64,000 bases of DNA. It comes from Scedosporium boydii (Eukaryota; Ascomycota; Sordariomycetes; Microascales; Microascaceae). Positions 1 through 11,303 of this stretch are shown here, in pieces. The stretch spans positions 1-64,000 of the forward strand of contig NJFT01000162.1 in assembly GCA_002221725.1 (NCBI GenBank), read 5' to 3'. Below the pieces are notes generated by a model that saw nothing but the letters and a program-made list of their open reading frames with translations, was not told the origin of the DNA and searched no databases. How positions within the stretch are numbered: the first letter of the stretch is position 1; each line of letters starts with the position of its first letter. The translations under genes and the position numbers were made by a program.

Positions 1-37
1 ACCACACACATCTCTCTCCCCAACAACCACACCAAAG

Positions 38-343
38 ATGCCCAACCTCCGCACCCTCTACCGCACCCTCCTCCGCGAACTCCCCCCCCGCCCCCTCCTC
101 ACAACCCCCCGCTCCCCCCTACACCAACGCCTCCGCGACTCCTTCTCCTCCCGGAAGAACGACCTCGACCCGCACCTCGCCGAACAGCTGGCGACGTACC
201 TCCGCTCGCAGAGGACCTACGGCGCGCTGCTCGAGCGGTATAATCCGGGGATGAACATGGAGCAGGATGAGAGGGTGAGGCTTACGGCTAGGAAGGTGGG
301 GATGGATTTGCCGGTTGAGTTTGGGGAGGGGGAGAAGAAATGA
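38..343 (+). CDS. FMC1: Mitochondrial ATP synthase assembly factor Fmc1
   Basis: Single-exon gene for 101 residues. The N-terminus (LRTLYRTLLRELPPR) is the LYR-type motif of the Fmc1 family, followed by a helical stretch with a conserved LATYLRSQRTY-like segment. The family is known to act in the mitochondrial matrix, helping the Atp12 chaperone during assembly of the F1 sector, especially at raised temperature. Length and motif order fit fungal Fmc1. The ATG at 38 is chosen because it is the first one and sits directly before the LYR motif. Only 37 bases of leader are visible, so an upstream exon cannot be excluded. It converges on the large gene at 1124-4824. Confidence 0.82.
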   Translation: MPNLRTLYRTLLRELPPRPLLTTPRSPLHQRLRDSFSSRKNDLDPHLAEQLATYLRSQRTYGALLERYNPGMNMEQDERVRLTARKVGMDLPVEFGEGEKK

Positions 344-1123
344 TTTTGGGATTTTTAGGAGGAGAGAAGTGAAGGGGGATGGACGAATTTGGGGGGGGAA
401 CGTCTGAGTGGCGACCGCGATTCCGCTTTTGAGGTCTCGGATAGGGATGGGGAGTCTTCGGCCAGACAAGGGATCTGAATCAACCTCGTTAAGGGGACAC
501 ATAACGAAAGAAGGGAAACGCGGAGAATACACCTATACGGTTATCATACCGTGAAGAACGCCATCAAATCTGTACGACATCTGTATCAACAACAAAAGTG
601 TATACATAAGGGAAACATATCCCGTGCTGTTATATATCCAAAATATATATACGCCTCTAGGGGCCAATACCACCCCTCAAGATCCAATGCCTCATCTCTT
701 CCCTCTGTCTTCCCCCCACACCACGTTATATTCTTCATTCTGAGCGCTCTATTGCATTTCCCATACCGCGTAACTGTAGGTAGTATCTGTAGATGGCCGT
801 CTTCCTCTTGACAGAGAACTCCAGACGGAAAAGGTGAAGGAAAGGAAAGGAAAGGGGAAATTGTAATAAATATATACAAAGAAGATGGAGTAAAAATGTG
901 CTTCGTGAAAACTGGAACTTGTCCGGGTGTTGGTGAGGAGGGGAAATGTCAGGAAAAAGAAGAAGAAAAAAAAGTAAAATGTGTATAGGGTATCAGGCAT
1001 CTTGCAAAAGCCCAGCCAGCTTCTTAATATCGACTCCAGACCAACAAACAGTAAGCAAAACGAGGAAATCGAGGGAAAAAAGTTTCGATAGAAATATCTG
1101 GTTTCGCTCTCTTCACCTCACCA
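344..1123. other. Intergenic, convergent 3' ends
   Basis: The 780 bases lie between the stops of two convergent genes. They contain AT-rich stretches and a GGAAA-type repeat near 838-858 but no open frame with coding character. They presumably hold the 3' untranslated regions of both neighbours. Confidence 0.6.
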
Positions 1124-4100
1124 TTAAGCGACCCCCACACCGCCATCCTCAAGCTGCTCATCCCAACCACCAGTCTCCAAGAGCCAGCCGCCCACCCTCT
1201 CCTTGACATGCCGAATGGCCTCGCCGAGGGACTCGTTCCACTGGTCCTGAACGATGCGCACTTTCTCTTTCAGATCGTCCGTCAGCCTCTGGCCCTCCCT
1301 CTCCTTCGTCTGCCTGGCGCGACCCTCTCTGTCGGCGCTCGGCAGTGGATTGCCGTCCTCATCGACCTCGGCCTCGATGACCTTAATCTTCGCGTGCGTC
1401 ACGGCCTCACGCACCTCGTGGAGGAGGCAGAGGAGGTTCGTCTGCGACTCGATGAACTGGTAGGTGCTCTTCTCGGCGTGCAGCACGAGACTGAAGAGGT
1501 ACTGGAGAGGGTGCTCGTGGTATGACGGGTTCTCGTCGAATTCGTCGGCGGGGATCTGCACGCGGAATCCCGAAAGGTTGTTGGGAATACGGTCGAGGAG
1601 CCGGCTGATGTTGGGCGCGATATCCCAGAAAGCGGATAGCTGAACCTCGACGCCGCGGGACACATTCTCCGATATCACCTTCTCAAACTCCTCCGTCCGC
1701 GTGAGTACCTCGGTTGCGAAGACGTACGCTCTCTTCGCCGCGTCTTCCTTGAAAAACGCCTCGGCAGAACGCAGCTTCTCCTCGTTGCCCGAAAGACGGT
1801 AGGGTGTCGTGATTACAGCCTTGTATCGGTCGTTACGGTCACTGAGCAAATCAAAAATCGCCTTGTGAAGCGTTTCCCGCGCTTCGAAAATCCACTTCAG
1901 TAGCGTCAGCTTTTCGAGAAGTTCGGGCTTGTCGTCACCTTCCTCCTGAGGCATATCCGCGGCATTCTCGATATTATTGAATAGCCCGCCGGAGAGATCG
2001 TCGAGGAGCTGCGTAGAGCGCGCGATTCTCGCGGTGAGGAGCTCGTTGATCGGTGCGACGACCTGCTTCTGGAACTTCTCAAAATCGACCTTCTCCAGCT
2101 CTTTCGTCCGGCCCTTCTCGGCCTCGGTGGCATCGGCATCGATGGCGGCCGCTTCCGCATACGACATGTTTCCAGAGTTGATTTCCTCCTGCAAGTTGAT
2201 TCGAAGGGCTTGTCGATGCTCCGCCGCTTGCTTCTTAAGCTCCTGCCGACGGCGGTCGCTCTCCTTTAAAAACCTTTCCTTGGTAGATGTGACTTCCTCG
2301 AGGTCACTGAGAGTCCGAACCACGGCCCGAATCTCTTGTAGGTCCGGATGATTATTGTTGACAGCGGGGTGGTGCCTAGGATATGGCGGAGGTAGCGTTA
2401 CCAGTCTCGATATATCGAGGTGGGACGGGTTCGGAGTGCTCGGCTGCGAGGATGCTGTTGCGATGCTAAGTGCGGAGTGGCGGAAGTTCTGCGGGGTTCG
2501 GACCTGCTCTTGGTCGATCAAGCCTGCCTTCTCTGGCGGGTAATCATTTGGAGATCCCGAATCGTTTGGCGGGTACTGGTCAACACGTCTAGGGCTATCC
2601 ACCCACTGCAAAGCCTCGCGAGCTTCCTTCGGGACACCCATATACTTGGATTCCCTCTTCGATCTCTCTAGGCGTTGGTTGGCCTCGCCCGTAGAATCTG
2701 CTTCCCACCATCGACTTGCCGGCCGCCCTCTAGAATCCGATTCGTCCACATTGCTCATGCTGAGGATGGGTGACAGTGACGGCATGTATCCATTAGTACC
2801 CCAGTTCGCATTCGTAGGCGTGCCTCCGGGCGCTGGGGATTGCGGGAGTGTAGCTGACGGGGGTGCTGAGCTAGTCGCGCCGTCGGCTTGATTGGGATGT
2901 ATCGACATGCGCTGCGCCGAATTGGGCGCTGCGGATTGAGGCGTTGAATCCCCGCCCCACGACGTCCCCGACTCTCTCCGCGCCGTCATGGGGCGGAAGA
3001 GGTCTCTCGTGAGATCGAAAATTTCGGAGCCCATAGCAGCGATCGCCCCGCCATACCTCTCGCGGCGTATCCGTGACTCGCTGACGATGAAGTCCGCAAA
3101 AAGCCGTACTCGTTCCGCATCCGTTTCGGCAGAAGCCTCCCGCATGGCGAATAGCTTGAATCGATCAATGGTCTCCCTGGTAAACTGGTCTGAAGATTGC
3201 ATCACAATCGCTTGCCTCGTGGGTGGGATCGACGCGCCCGATGGAGGCGGGCGCAGACTCTCTGCTGGGGTGGCGAGGCGGGCATCGGAGGACGTAGATC
3301 TTGCCCGCGGCGGTGGTGTCGGATGGGTTTTCGGCGCACTAGAAGGAGACGCTTCGACAGTGGCGGGAGTCGCTTTGAGACCTCGTGGTGAGAAGGGCGG
3401 GGTGCTGCCGGTATCTGTTTGAGATATCTGAGATGACCCCAGAGGCCGCGGGGTTAAGTTCGTTCGCGGAGCATTGCTGGAGCTTTCCCCGGCCTCAAAA
3501 TTTGCCCTACCAGCACTTCTCGGGGTAGATTTGTTAATTGTCAGTCGACGGGAGAGGGTTGTCGAAGAAGGGACTACAATATCAGAAACCGAAAGCGAGG
3601 GGTCATCTTGATTTATGGAATTCCTCCTGGTCCTGCTCTCGGCGCGTCTTTGGATGATGGTCTTATCATGCCTTACGGCACCAGTTCTTGTCAGGTTACC
3701 TCCCGAGCTTGTGCACGACGCAACTGACTCCTCTGGTTGGTTCGAGCTGTTGACACTGGAAGTGTCGACGGCCTGGGGAGGGGATTGGAGGCGCGATGGG
3801 TCGTTCGCTTGATTAGGGGTGCTCTCCTCGTCGACCCAGTTGGCAGGCGTAGGCGGCACGGGGCCCAAGGCCATCACTCCGTTTGGCGGCGGCCGTCTCG
3901 TCGGCGGAGAGGCAACGGGCACGCTACTCCTGTCAGACGGCTGGAGACTTTGTGACCTTGACTGCGACGGCGGGGGTCCGGGTGGAGGAGGAGGAAGGGG
4001 CATGCCCGGTTCCCACCGCGAATTCGGTCGGGACCGGGCGGATGTCGGCGTTTCAATTGCGCCAGCGGAGGCGGCTCGGCGGGCACTTGGAGGAGCGATA

Positions 4101-4824
4101 TGGGGATGGGTGGCATTGATCCTCTGCTGTTCTTGCTGGGAAGGAATTTGAATTGAGAGACCCCACATGGAGTGTCTCGCAGACGAATCCTGTGCATGCT
4201 GATCTCGTTCTTGGTCTCGTCGGCGAGTGAGAGATGGCAGACCGAACCTCCGCTCCCTTGACCCACCCCGGCCAGAGGAATTAGGTGGAGGCGGAAAGTT
4301 TGTGGTGGATGCTGGAGGGTCAGGAGCAGGCCTGTGGGCATTGAGGCTCGACGGAGGAATGCGCGCGGCTGAGGTGTTGGCGGTAACAGGCTCGAAAGGC
4401 TGGGTTACAGGTTGCTGGCTTCTGGGAGGACTGTAAGGTGGCGGAGGGGGAGGCGAAACTATTGCGGATTCGGCCAAGAGGTTAGCAAATTTAAACTACT
4501 ATCCAGGGACACACACTTATAGCACGAAAGACGTGGCGGCGGGGGGCGGGGTTGATCGCATGAAGATAAGCTGGACGTACCGGGTTGTTGATCATGGCCG
4601 AAGGTATGGCTCCGCTCTGGACCTGCCATGGGAGACGCAACCCATTCCTGCGGGTTATATGGTTGAATTGCGCTCACCGGGGTCTGCAGAGGGTATTGCA
4701 CACTGGAGCTCAACGAGATGGCCGAGAGCGGGGCGGCTTGAGGGTAAGCAGGCGCAATGGAGGTTGTAAGTAGTGGGTTCAGGCCCAGGCGAAGCCTAGA
4801 CGGGTCGCGAACGTTGTTCATCAT
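1124..4824 (-). CDS. Large conserved-looking fungal protein, function unknown
   Basis: Two exons, 4824-4581 and 4458-1124, give 1192 residues. The 122-bp intron has donor GTACGT and acceptor CAATAG; joining after the G of CCC-G restores a GTT-TCG-CCT frame, so the long exon's apparent start at a TTG is not real. Residues 1-80 form a short motif-like N-terminus beginning MMNNVRDPSRLRLG. A long Pro/Ser/Arg-rich disordered region follows to about residue 760. The last 400 residues are charged and helical, with coiled-coil character (for example EEVTSTKERFLKESDRRRQELKKQ, read in part) and many Glu/Lys pairs. I recognise no catalytic domain. A scaffold role is a guess from composition. The ATG pair at 4824/4821 is the first in frame. 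Confidence 0.75.
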
Positions 4825-7800
4825 TGCTGCGATGTCAAGCTTGAGATAAGCCTTGTAACAGGGCGATCCTAGTGTGCTGAGACTTGCTTTGGCGGGCGGG
4901 ATGAAAGACAATCCAGCCCAGCGATGAGGTGAGGGGATCGTATTGGGCGATGTGAGAGCTCGTAAACGGGATTCGTCAAGAAGCGCCAAACGAATATGGT
5001 TGGAAGAGTCCCGCCGGTCACACCTACACCTTCTCGAGTTCTTGAACCCTCGGTGGACAGCCTATCGCGGGGCGTCTTCACCAGTCCATCTACTTCACTG
5101 TCTATCATCAAGAGACATGGAGCATATCCAGGAGAGCAAGCGCCAGCGCAAGACAGGTTCGCGGGAGGGTTGAGAGAAACCGGCGACCCGAAGAGAAGAA
5201 GGCGAAGGCGAGGTGGAATTACACCACCACCGAGGGTGGAAAGGGAAGAAGAGCAAGGTATGAGGTGAGAGGAAGGTGAGGGAACTAGGCGAGGAGGAGA
5301 GAAGGATGTGCGGCTAGACCAGGGTGGGGTGGTATAATTGGAAGTGACCCAGACGAGGGTGCAGAAGTAGTGCAGACTGGCTACCGCCAACCGTCGAAGT
5401 CTACCATCAACTATGGACGGACGCTCTCGAGCTTTCGGATGCTGTCTAGTGTTTAGGCGGGTGTTGGTGTCTGTGGGTAGTGAGCTGCATGTGCACTCTC
5501 TGCACACCTCGGTCTAGAGCCGTTTTGACGCCAACAAGGCTTTGGCTTTCCCTTCTGGCCCTATGATCTTCGTGTCTCTCTTCTTCAATGGCGGTCGCGG
5601 TCGCAGTCGCAATCGCAGTCGCGGGGTTGGGGTGTTCAAACGGAACTGACAAGGGTATGGGTGGTGGTCGTGGTTAGTCTCGTTCCTCGGTCTCTGCAAG
5701 GTTAATGTCCAAGGACGAGGTTGATAAAATCAGGAACTGAAGCGACGATGCAGGTTCAAAAAGACAACTTCGAGTCCAAAATTGAAGGCAGCCCTTTCCA
5801 AGGGAGCGAGCCGTAATTATTGCTCTGGAAGATAATTTCAGAGCGCGGGTTTAATATTAGAGGCGGCAAGATCCTCAGACATTCGGGAGAGTAATGGGAA
5901 TCAAATGGAATGACACGAAAAAAGAGTCTGGATCGGAAGAGTCGTGTACTTGTGACAATAATGAGAGACGAAGTATTTCAGGCATTTCATGCAATTAATT
6001 GTACTGCTGTTGAGGTACGAAGACTTGCAATGATGGGACGGGGAGGTTGATGCCAGAGTATTGCTTCGGCTCTCGTTGGCCCGATCAAGCACAGAGCATT
6101 ACTCGCACTCTCAGGCGTTGTATTCTGTACAGAGAATAGGAGAGAGAGCGTCTGTAATACACGCGAAGGGCGAAGTATAATAGAGAAAGGAATGAATCAA
6201 CTAATTTTGGTTGAGAGGCCGACTGACTGAGGAGGAATCACATTGCGACTGCGGGCGGATCATGTCCAAGAATCTCGGGCGCTCCACGCATTGTCGAGGT
6301 ACTGAGGTACTGCATTTTGAGGTACGAAGTACGGAGTACGTACTATTAGGCACGACAAGTCTAAATAGTGTAGCGGGAAGGAGGGAGCGAGGACCCAGTC
6401 TAAAGTGGTACTTCGTACTTTGCGGAAGACTCTTCTGCGATCAAACGAGCCTATTTCGGACAGACTCCTTGAAGACCAAAGCGAAGCTGGCCAATCGTCG
6501 CAGGGATCGAGAATGCAAGTCTTGGAAGTACGAAGTACTTGGGAGAAAATGCGAATATCTTTGCAGCGTCATCCAGGGCTCAAAGGAATCGACTCTTGCA
6601 CCTTGCAGTTCCACCAGGTACTGACAGGGGCTGGGATTTCGATCATGGCAAGATCAATGGCAAGGAGGAGAACTGAGTTACGACGTAAACTGCGTGGGAA
6701 GTACACTACGAAGTACTGAGATGGAGGACGAGGTACCACATTAACTACTCTCTAGGAATTGCCAACTTGATACCATCACCAAACCCGCGCGAGTCTAGAA
6801 CTCCAGCTGGATTGTCTGCAAAGTACAAACTGTTACGAAGTACTTCTTCCATGAAGGGGGAGTGGGGGGTGACAACAGACCTACCACTTCCGTTCTGCTC
6901 TGTTCTGGTGGTTGGTCTTAATCGCATCTTCATTGGCTGGTCTTTAGGTGGGAGCTCAATCTATTCTTGGACTGCATTAAAACATGACAGGGGTACGATT
7001 GGCTGGATGTCTGTGAACAAGGTGTGAAATTCGAGAGTTACCGGCGCTTAAATGCCTGGGCTTCTCCAACTTGCCCCAAGGACACAGGTAAACCAGACTA
7101 ACGAGCCGAGTCACATCGTCACCTTTTTCACTTCCATGCTCAAAGCAAAAGGCCGCATGGAAGAGCATGGCATCCGTGACATCCATGGCAGCAGGGGCCA
7201 TTTTGCATGGAGACGAATGCACTCGGTCTTACGAAGTTATGCTATCGCGACTCCGATTTGATGATACGGCAGCCATCATGAGGCTGCAACCGTGGGTGCC
7301 TGCAGCTCCAAAAGTCTCAAGAAAAATCTCCATCAGAGCACACACTCTCTGAGTATCCTGAGTATACACGACCAATATACGCCAGGCTATGTGAGAAGGG
7401 CACACGCACCTTAGTCCTCTATTTTTTACTAGCAACTGGGAAGACGAGAGACGGCGCACTTCAGACCTCAGCTACGTTACTTCGCGCGCATTTCTATACT
7501 CGTAGATATTTAGACAAGGAGAATCCACACGCACCTCTCGACATGAATCTAGGTTGTCAATTATAGTTGGACGCATTATCAAGCCCAAAGAGGCTAGGTT
7601 TCCGTTGTCGGGGGAAACTATAGTAAACTACGCGAGTCCTCTAAAAATGGCTGCCCTCAGTCTCCACGACCTTTCAGCATTTCTGAGCCTATCTAACACT
7701 ACTTCGTATGTCCATTTCCAAGCCCGTTCGTCCGGATAAAAATACCAAATTCCCGATGCTTCCATGGCTGTAGACTGTAATTGTTTAAACGCCGGTGCAA

Positions 7801-9183
7801 TATCTAAAGTACTTGCTTTAAAGACGAGTATGCATGGGAATGGACTATTTTCGAATCGTCGTCGTATTCCTTTGCCGACAGATCCATCCCAAGCGGATTA
7901 CATGGTAGTCTCTCTTCTTATCCAGCCGCTACCTTTTATAAACCCACAAAATAGAATCCGATCCTCCCTCATACTTGGCAGTTATTATGATCCCTGCCAT
8001 GACCAGAGTCCGAAATTGAGGGGCCCGAAGATACCTTCGTGGTGCCGATCTCGATCGCCGACCTCAGTACCTCTCCACCTGCAGGCTGCCACACGGAGCA
8101 TTTCACTCAAGAGTCAGGATAAGCAAAGAGAAAAGTAGGAGTGCACGGTAGCGATATTTATAGAACTACGAAGTACTGCGCTTGTCGCCTATCTCGTCTT
8201 CCCCTGCACATGCCCGTAAGATGCTCCATCGAATGTATGCACACACCTCACCTATTGGCTCAGAGGGGCTTCGAGATGCAGCTCACCATTGGATTGGATG
8301 ATGGTATGATAGTGGGTTTCCGTGACGCGACCAAAGACCGATAGTGCTTTGGCTATTCTTAAAAGCCCATCACGCTCGCCTGTGATGATGCTTTCAAGTG
8401 GGTTAGATAGAAGCGGTAGAATCAGAACGATCATCTCATCCTTGAGCGATTGCTAGGAAAATGAAGTTGTACATCGATGTGGATTCGAACCACACATTTG
8501 ATCCGTCGTCATTATTGTTCGAAAGAGGTTGACAAAAGCCAGCACTAGCATCACCAAATACCTTCAATTGTTTCGTCGGTGCATTGAAGAGGATCGCGGA
8601 TCTGAGAGACTCGAGCAGAAAGCTCCTTAGTAGAAGAAAATAAAAAAGGAAAACAAAAAAGAAAATGTTGCGCCTTGTCGGCCACTCTCCCTCTTTGTGC
8701 CCAATCCTCGCCGCGGCCTTACACTGTGTCTTTACTAGAGTTAGGGAGCCACTGAGCAACTCGGGCCTCTGTGCCGTGTTAGCAACTTCCGGGGCAAAAG
8801 TTCAAGGTTATTGTACAGAAAGGGATAGACAAAGTTCATTCCTAGGGATATTCCCCAGACCTTCGTCAGCGTTCAATCAGTGTTCGATCGTGGGCCGCAT
8901 GGAAGACGGCCAGGCCCATAAGTCGGCCACTCCACGTGTCGGGAACATTAATTGATCAATGAAGCGACGGATCTCTATGCACAATGGCACACTCCGTGGA
9001 CTGGCTGCCGCACCCTGTCAGCGAGGCTGCTTCGCCTCTGGAAGCTCAAACTGCAATTCGGCAATCTGGGTTCGGTGTTTGCTGGACAAATTGCGGGGTG
9101 TTTTTTTTTGCGACCTGAATTTGAATGCGGGGCCGAGTAAGGCTGTGATCCGAACTTTTACCGGAAGAGTGAGAATTTCGCTG
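4825..9183. other. Gene-poor intergenic region
   Basis: About 4.4 kb with no open frame that looks coding; the many short frames lack codon bias and splice-linked partners. The part nearest 4825 is probably the leader of the large gene. Between 6.3 and 8.2 kb the 9-bp word TACGAAGTA (or its complement) recurs seven times, described separately. No rRNA gene or credible tRNA was found. Confidence 0.55.
6323..8175. repeat. Cluster of TACGAAGTA words
   Basis: Exact copies of TACGAAGTA or TACTTCGTA start at 6323, 6409, 6529, 6707, 6834, 7700 and 8167. A related word, TACGGAGTA, begins at 6330 and abuts the first copy. A random 9-mer counted on both strands would be expected about 0.5 times in the whole 64 kb. 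The copies vary in orientation and spacing and are not in a larger repeat unit I can see. Confidence 0.8.
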
Positions 9184-9196
9184 TTCTAGAGCTTTC
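9184..9196 (+). promoter_or_regulatory. Candidate heat-shock element upstream of AHA1
   Basis: TTC-ta-GAG-ct-TTC has the strict 5-bp periodicity of an nTTCnnGAAnnTTCn heat-shock element, with one mismatch in the middle unit. It lies about 440 bases before the AHA1 start. AHA1 is an Hsf1 target in yeast, which makes the site plausible here; binding is inference. Confidence 0.4.
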
Positions 9197-9204
9197 TGCG
9201 AGAG

Positions 9205-9300
9205 CTTGGATTCTCTTCTCTCCTCTCCTTTCCACAACTCACTCTATTCCCGTTCTTTCCTTCTTTCCCCCTCTTTCTCTTCTTCTCAATTACTACCTTT
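9205..9300 (+). promoter_or_regulatory. Pyrimidine-rich core promoter or leader of AHA1
   Basis: A nearly pure C/T stretch just upstream of AHA1, of the kind commonly seen at transcription starts of well-expressed filamentous-fungal genes. A probable 5'-UTR intron follows: donor GTAAGA at 9354, branch CTAAC near 9571, acceptor ATAG ending at 9593. Confidence 0.45.
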
Positions 9301-9632
9301 ACTACCTTCGAAACTCGTTTGGCCCCTGACAGTTGTCGCGTAGCCCCTCATAGGTAAGAGCCCGATCCCCCAATTCCCAATGACCATCGTTTCTCCCAAA
9401 CAGCCATATGATGAGCTTTCAGCTGGCACCAGTCTGAGGATGACTTGTACTCCCCTCATTGATGAAAAACGCTGCGGTCTTTCGACCAATTCTGACTCGA
9501 GAGAAACGAATCTTCTTTCATCTGCTTTGCTTCTGGCGAATATCGTGGTTGATGTCTTTTCTAACGTACCTCTCGCACAATAGGTAATCATTCTTTCTCT
9601 CGTAAACAAAAACCCTAGAAACTCCAGTCACA

Positions 9633-10861
9633 ATGGTTCTCCATAACCCAAACAACTGGCACTGGGTCAACAAGGATGCCTCGGAATGGACCAGGACCTG
9701 GTTAAAGGACACATTGACCAAGATTGAGGCGACGGAAGGCGATGTCTCTGCAAAGATATCAAACGTGATCAGCATGGACGGGGATGTGGATGTCAGCCAG
9801 AGGAAGGGCAAGGTTATTACTATTTATGATATTAAATTGACTCTAGAGTATTCAGGTACGTAGTATCTACCCCTGCCTGCGTCCTTTTCTCTCCCTTCGT
9901 AAACTTTATGTGACTCATGTCGATTGTATTGTAGGATCCGCTCCTGATGCTGAGGATGTCGCTGGAACGATTACCATCCCCGAGGTTGCCCACGACACCG
10001 AGGAGGATGAGTTCGTGGTATGTCACTTGTATTCTCCTCATGATGAAGCGCCGCGTTTTTCTCAACCCTCTGAACATCAATTAATGGTAAAATTTTTTTT
10101 CTTTTTTTCGTGTGTTTTTAGTTCGACATCGACATCTACTCCGAGTCGAAGGAGAAGCAGCCGGTCAAAGATCTAGTCAGGTCCAAGATCGTTCCCAAGC
10201 TTCGCGAGGAATTCCTGAAGCTCCCATCCGCCCTGATCGCCGAACACGGAAAGGATATCCAGCACGCGCCCGGCTCGAACCCATCCAGCGGCTTCACCAC
10301 CCCCAAGTACCACCCCCAGCCCACCTCCAAGCCTACCCCTACCGCGGCGACGAAGCCCACCACTTCGGGCGGACTTGTAAATACCGTCACTGTGACCGAC
10401 ACAGACGAGTTCCGGACTACCGCCGACGAGCTATACCAAACCTTCACTGACGTGAACCGAATCAGCGCCTTTACGCGAGGCGCTCCCAAGCTCTTCGAAG
10501 GCGCCAAGGTGGGCGGCAAGTTCCAGCTCTTCGACGGCAACGTGGCCGGCGAATACCTCGAACTAGATCCCCCCAACAAGATTGTTCAGAGCTGGCGTCT
10601 GAACCAGTGGCCCGGAGACCACCACTCTCGTCTCCAGATCGAGTTTGACCAGAATGACGTTGACCACGTCACCGTTATGAGGGTAACCTGGGAGGGTGTT
10701 CCCGTTGGTCAGGAGGAGGTTACGAAGAGGAACTGGCGGGAATACTACGTTAGGAGCATCAAGCAGACCTTTGGGTGAGTAGAAACCGTTTTCATCGAGA
10801 GTCTTGGGTTTCAATAGAGAGTGTTACTGACTGTAGATATAGATTCGGCACGATCTTGTAG
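9633..10861 (+). CDS. AHA1: Hsp90 co-chaperone, activator of Hsp90 ATPase
   Basis: Four exons (9633-9855, 9935-10017, 10122-10774, 10843-10861) encode 325 residues. The start carries the Aha1 signature NPNNWHWVNK. Residues to about 150 form the Aha1 N-terminal domain that binds the Hsp90 middle domain. A Pro/Thr-rich linker follows, then an AHSA1/START-like domain from about residue 195 to the end (DELYQTFTDVNRISAFTRGA; SWRLNQWPGDHHS). The family stimulates Hsp90 ATP hydrolysis in the cytosol. The last intron has two in-frame acceptors, 10836 and 10842, six bases apart. I use the second because it gives the usual C-terminus TFGFGTIL and leaves a more normal distance from the branch site. A heat-shock-element-like site lies upstream. 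Confidence 0.93.
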
Positions 10862-11303
10862 GCGACGGCGGGGAAGGTTTCATAATGGCGTTGATGGGGA
10901 TACATAAACTGAGGAACAATGGAAATCAAGGGATATGCATTACATGGCTAATTTAGAGGGCGGCCGGCCACTAAACGAACAAGCTCGGTATCAGAGTAGG
11001 ATTCCAAAGAGAACTCCTACATTGGAAACAGCGAAGAGAGGCGCCAGACTTTTGGTGTTCACCAGCGCTAGATAGGTATCTTGGACGAGACAAATGGCAT
11101 GATTAACGCTACCATGAAGATGACATGCCTTGAACATGAAAACGCGACGTAACATCATACATACACAGGCACCTTCTGCCCCCGGTTCCTCTTCGTTCCG
11201 TTTTAGTTTATAAGGTATCTCTTGTATATCATTGATATACGTACGCCACGCAAAAGACACAGTAATTAAAACGCCGGACACTTCGACTACACCTAGGTCT
11301 AAA
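10862..11303. other. Intergenic, convergent 3' ends of AHA1 and SWF1
   Basis: These 442 bases separate two convergent stop codons. I see no open frame or structural RNA; they presumably hold both 3' untranslated regions. Confidence 0.6.

Noticed and set aside
4459..4477. Start of the large gene at a TTG codon (4477)
   Set aside because: It is inside an intron; the upstream exon with an ATG at 4824 joins in phase.
8470..8500. tRNA T-arm-like sequence on the minus strand (TGTGG-TTCGAAT-CCACA)
   Set aside because: The 5-bp stem and seven-base loop look right, but no matching acceptor 5' strand, D-arm or anticodon arm is found at the expected distances.
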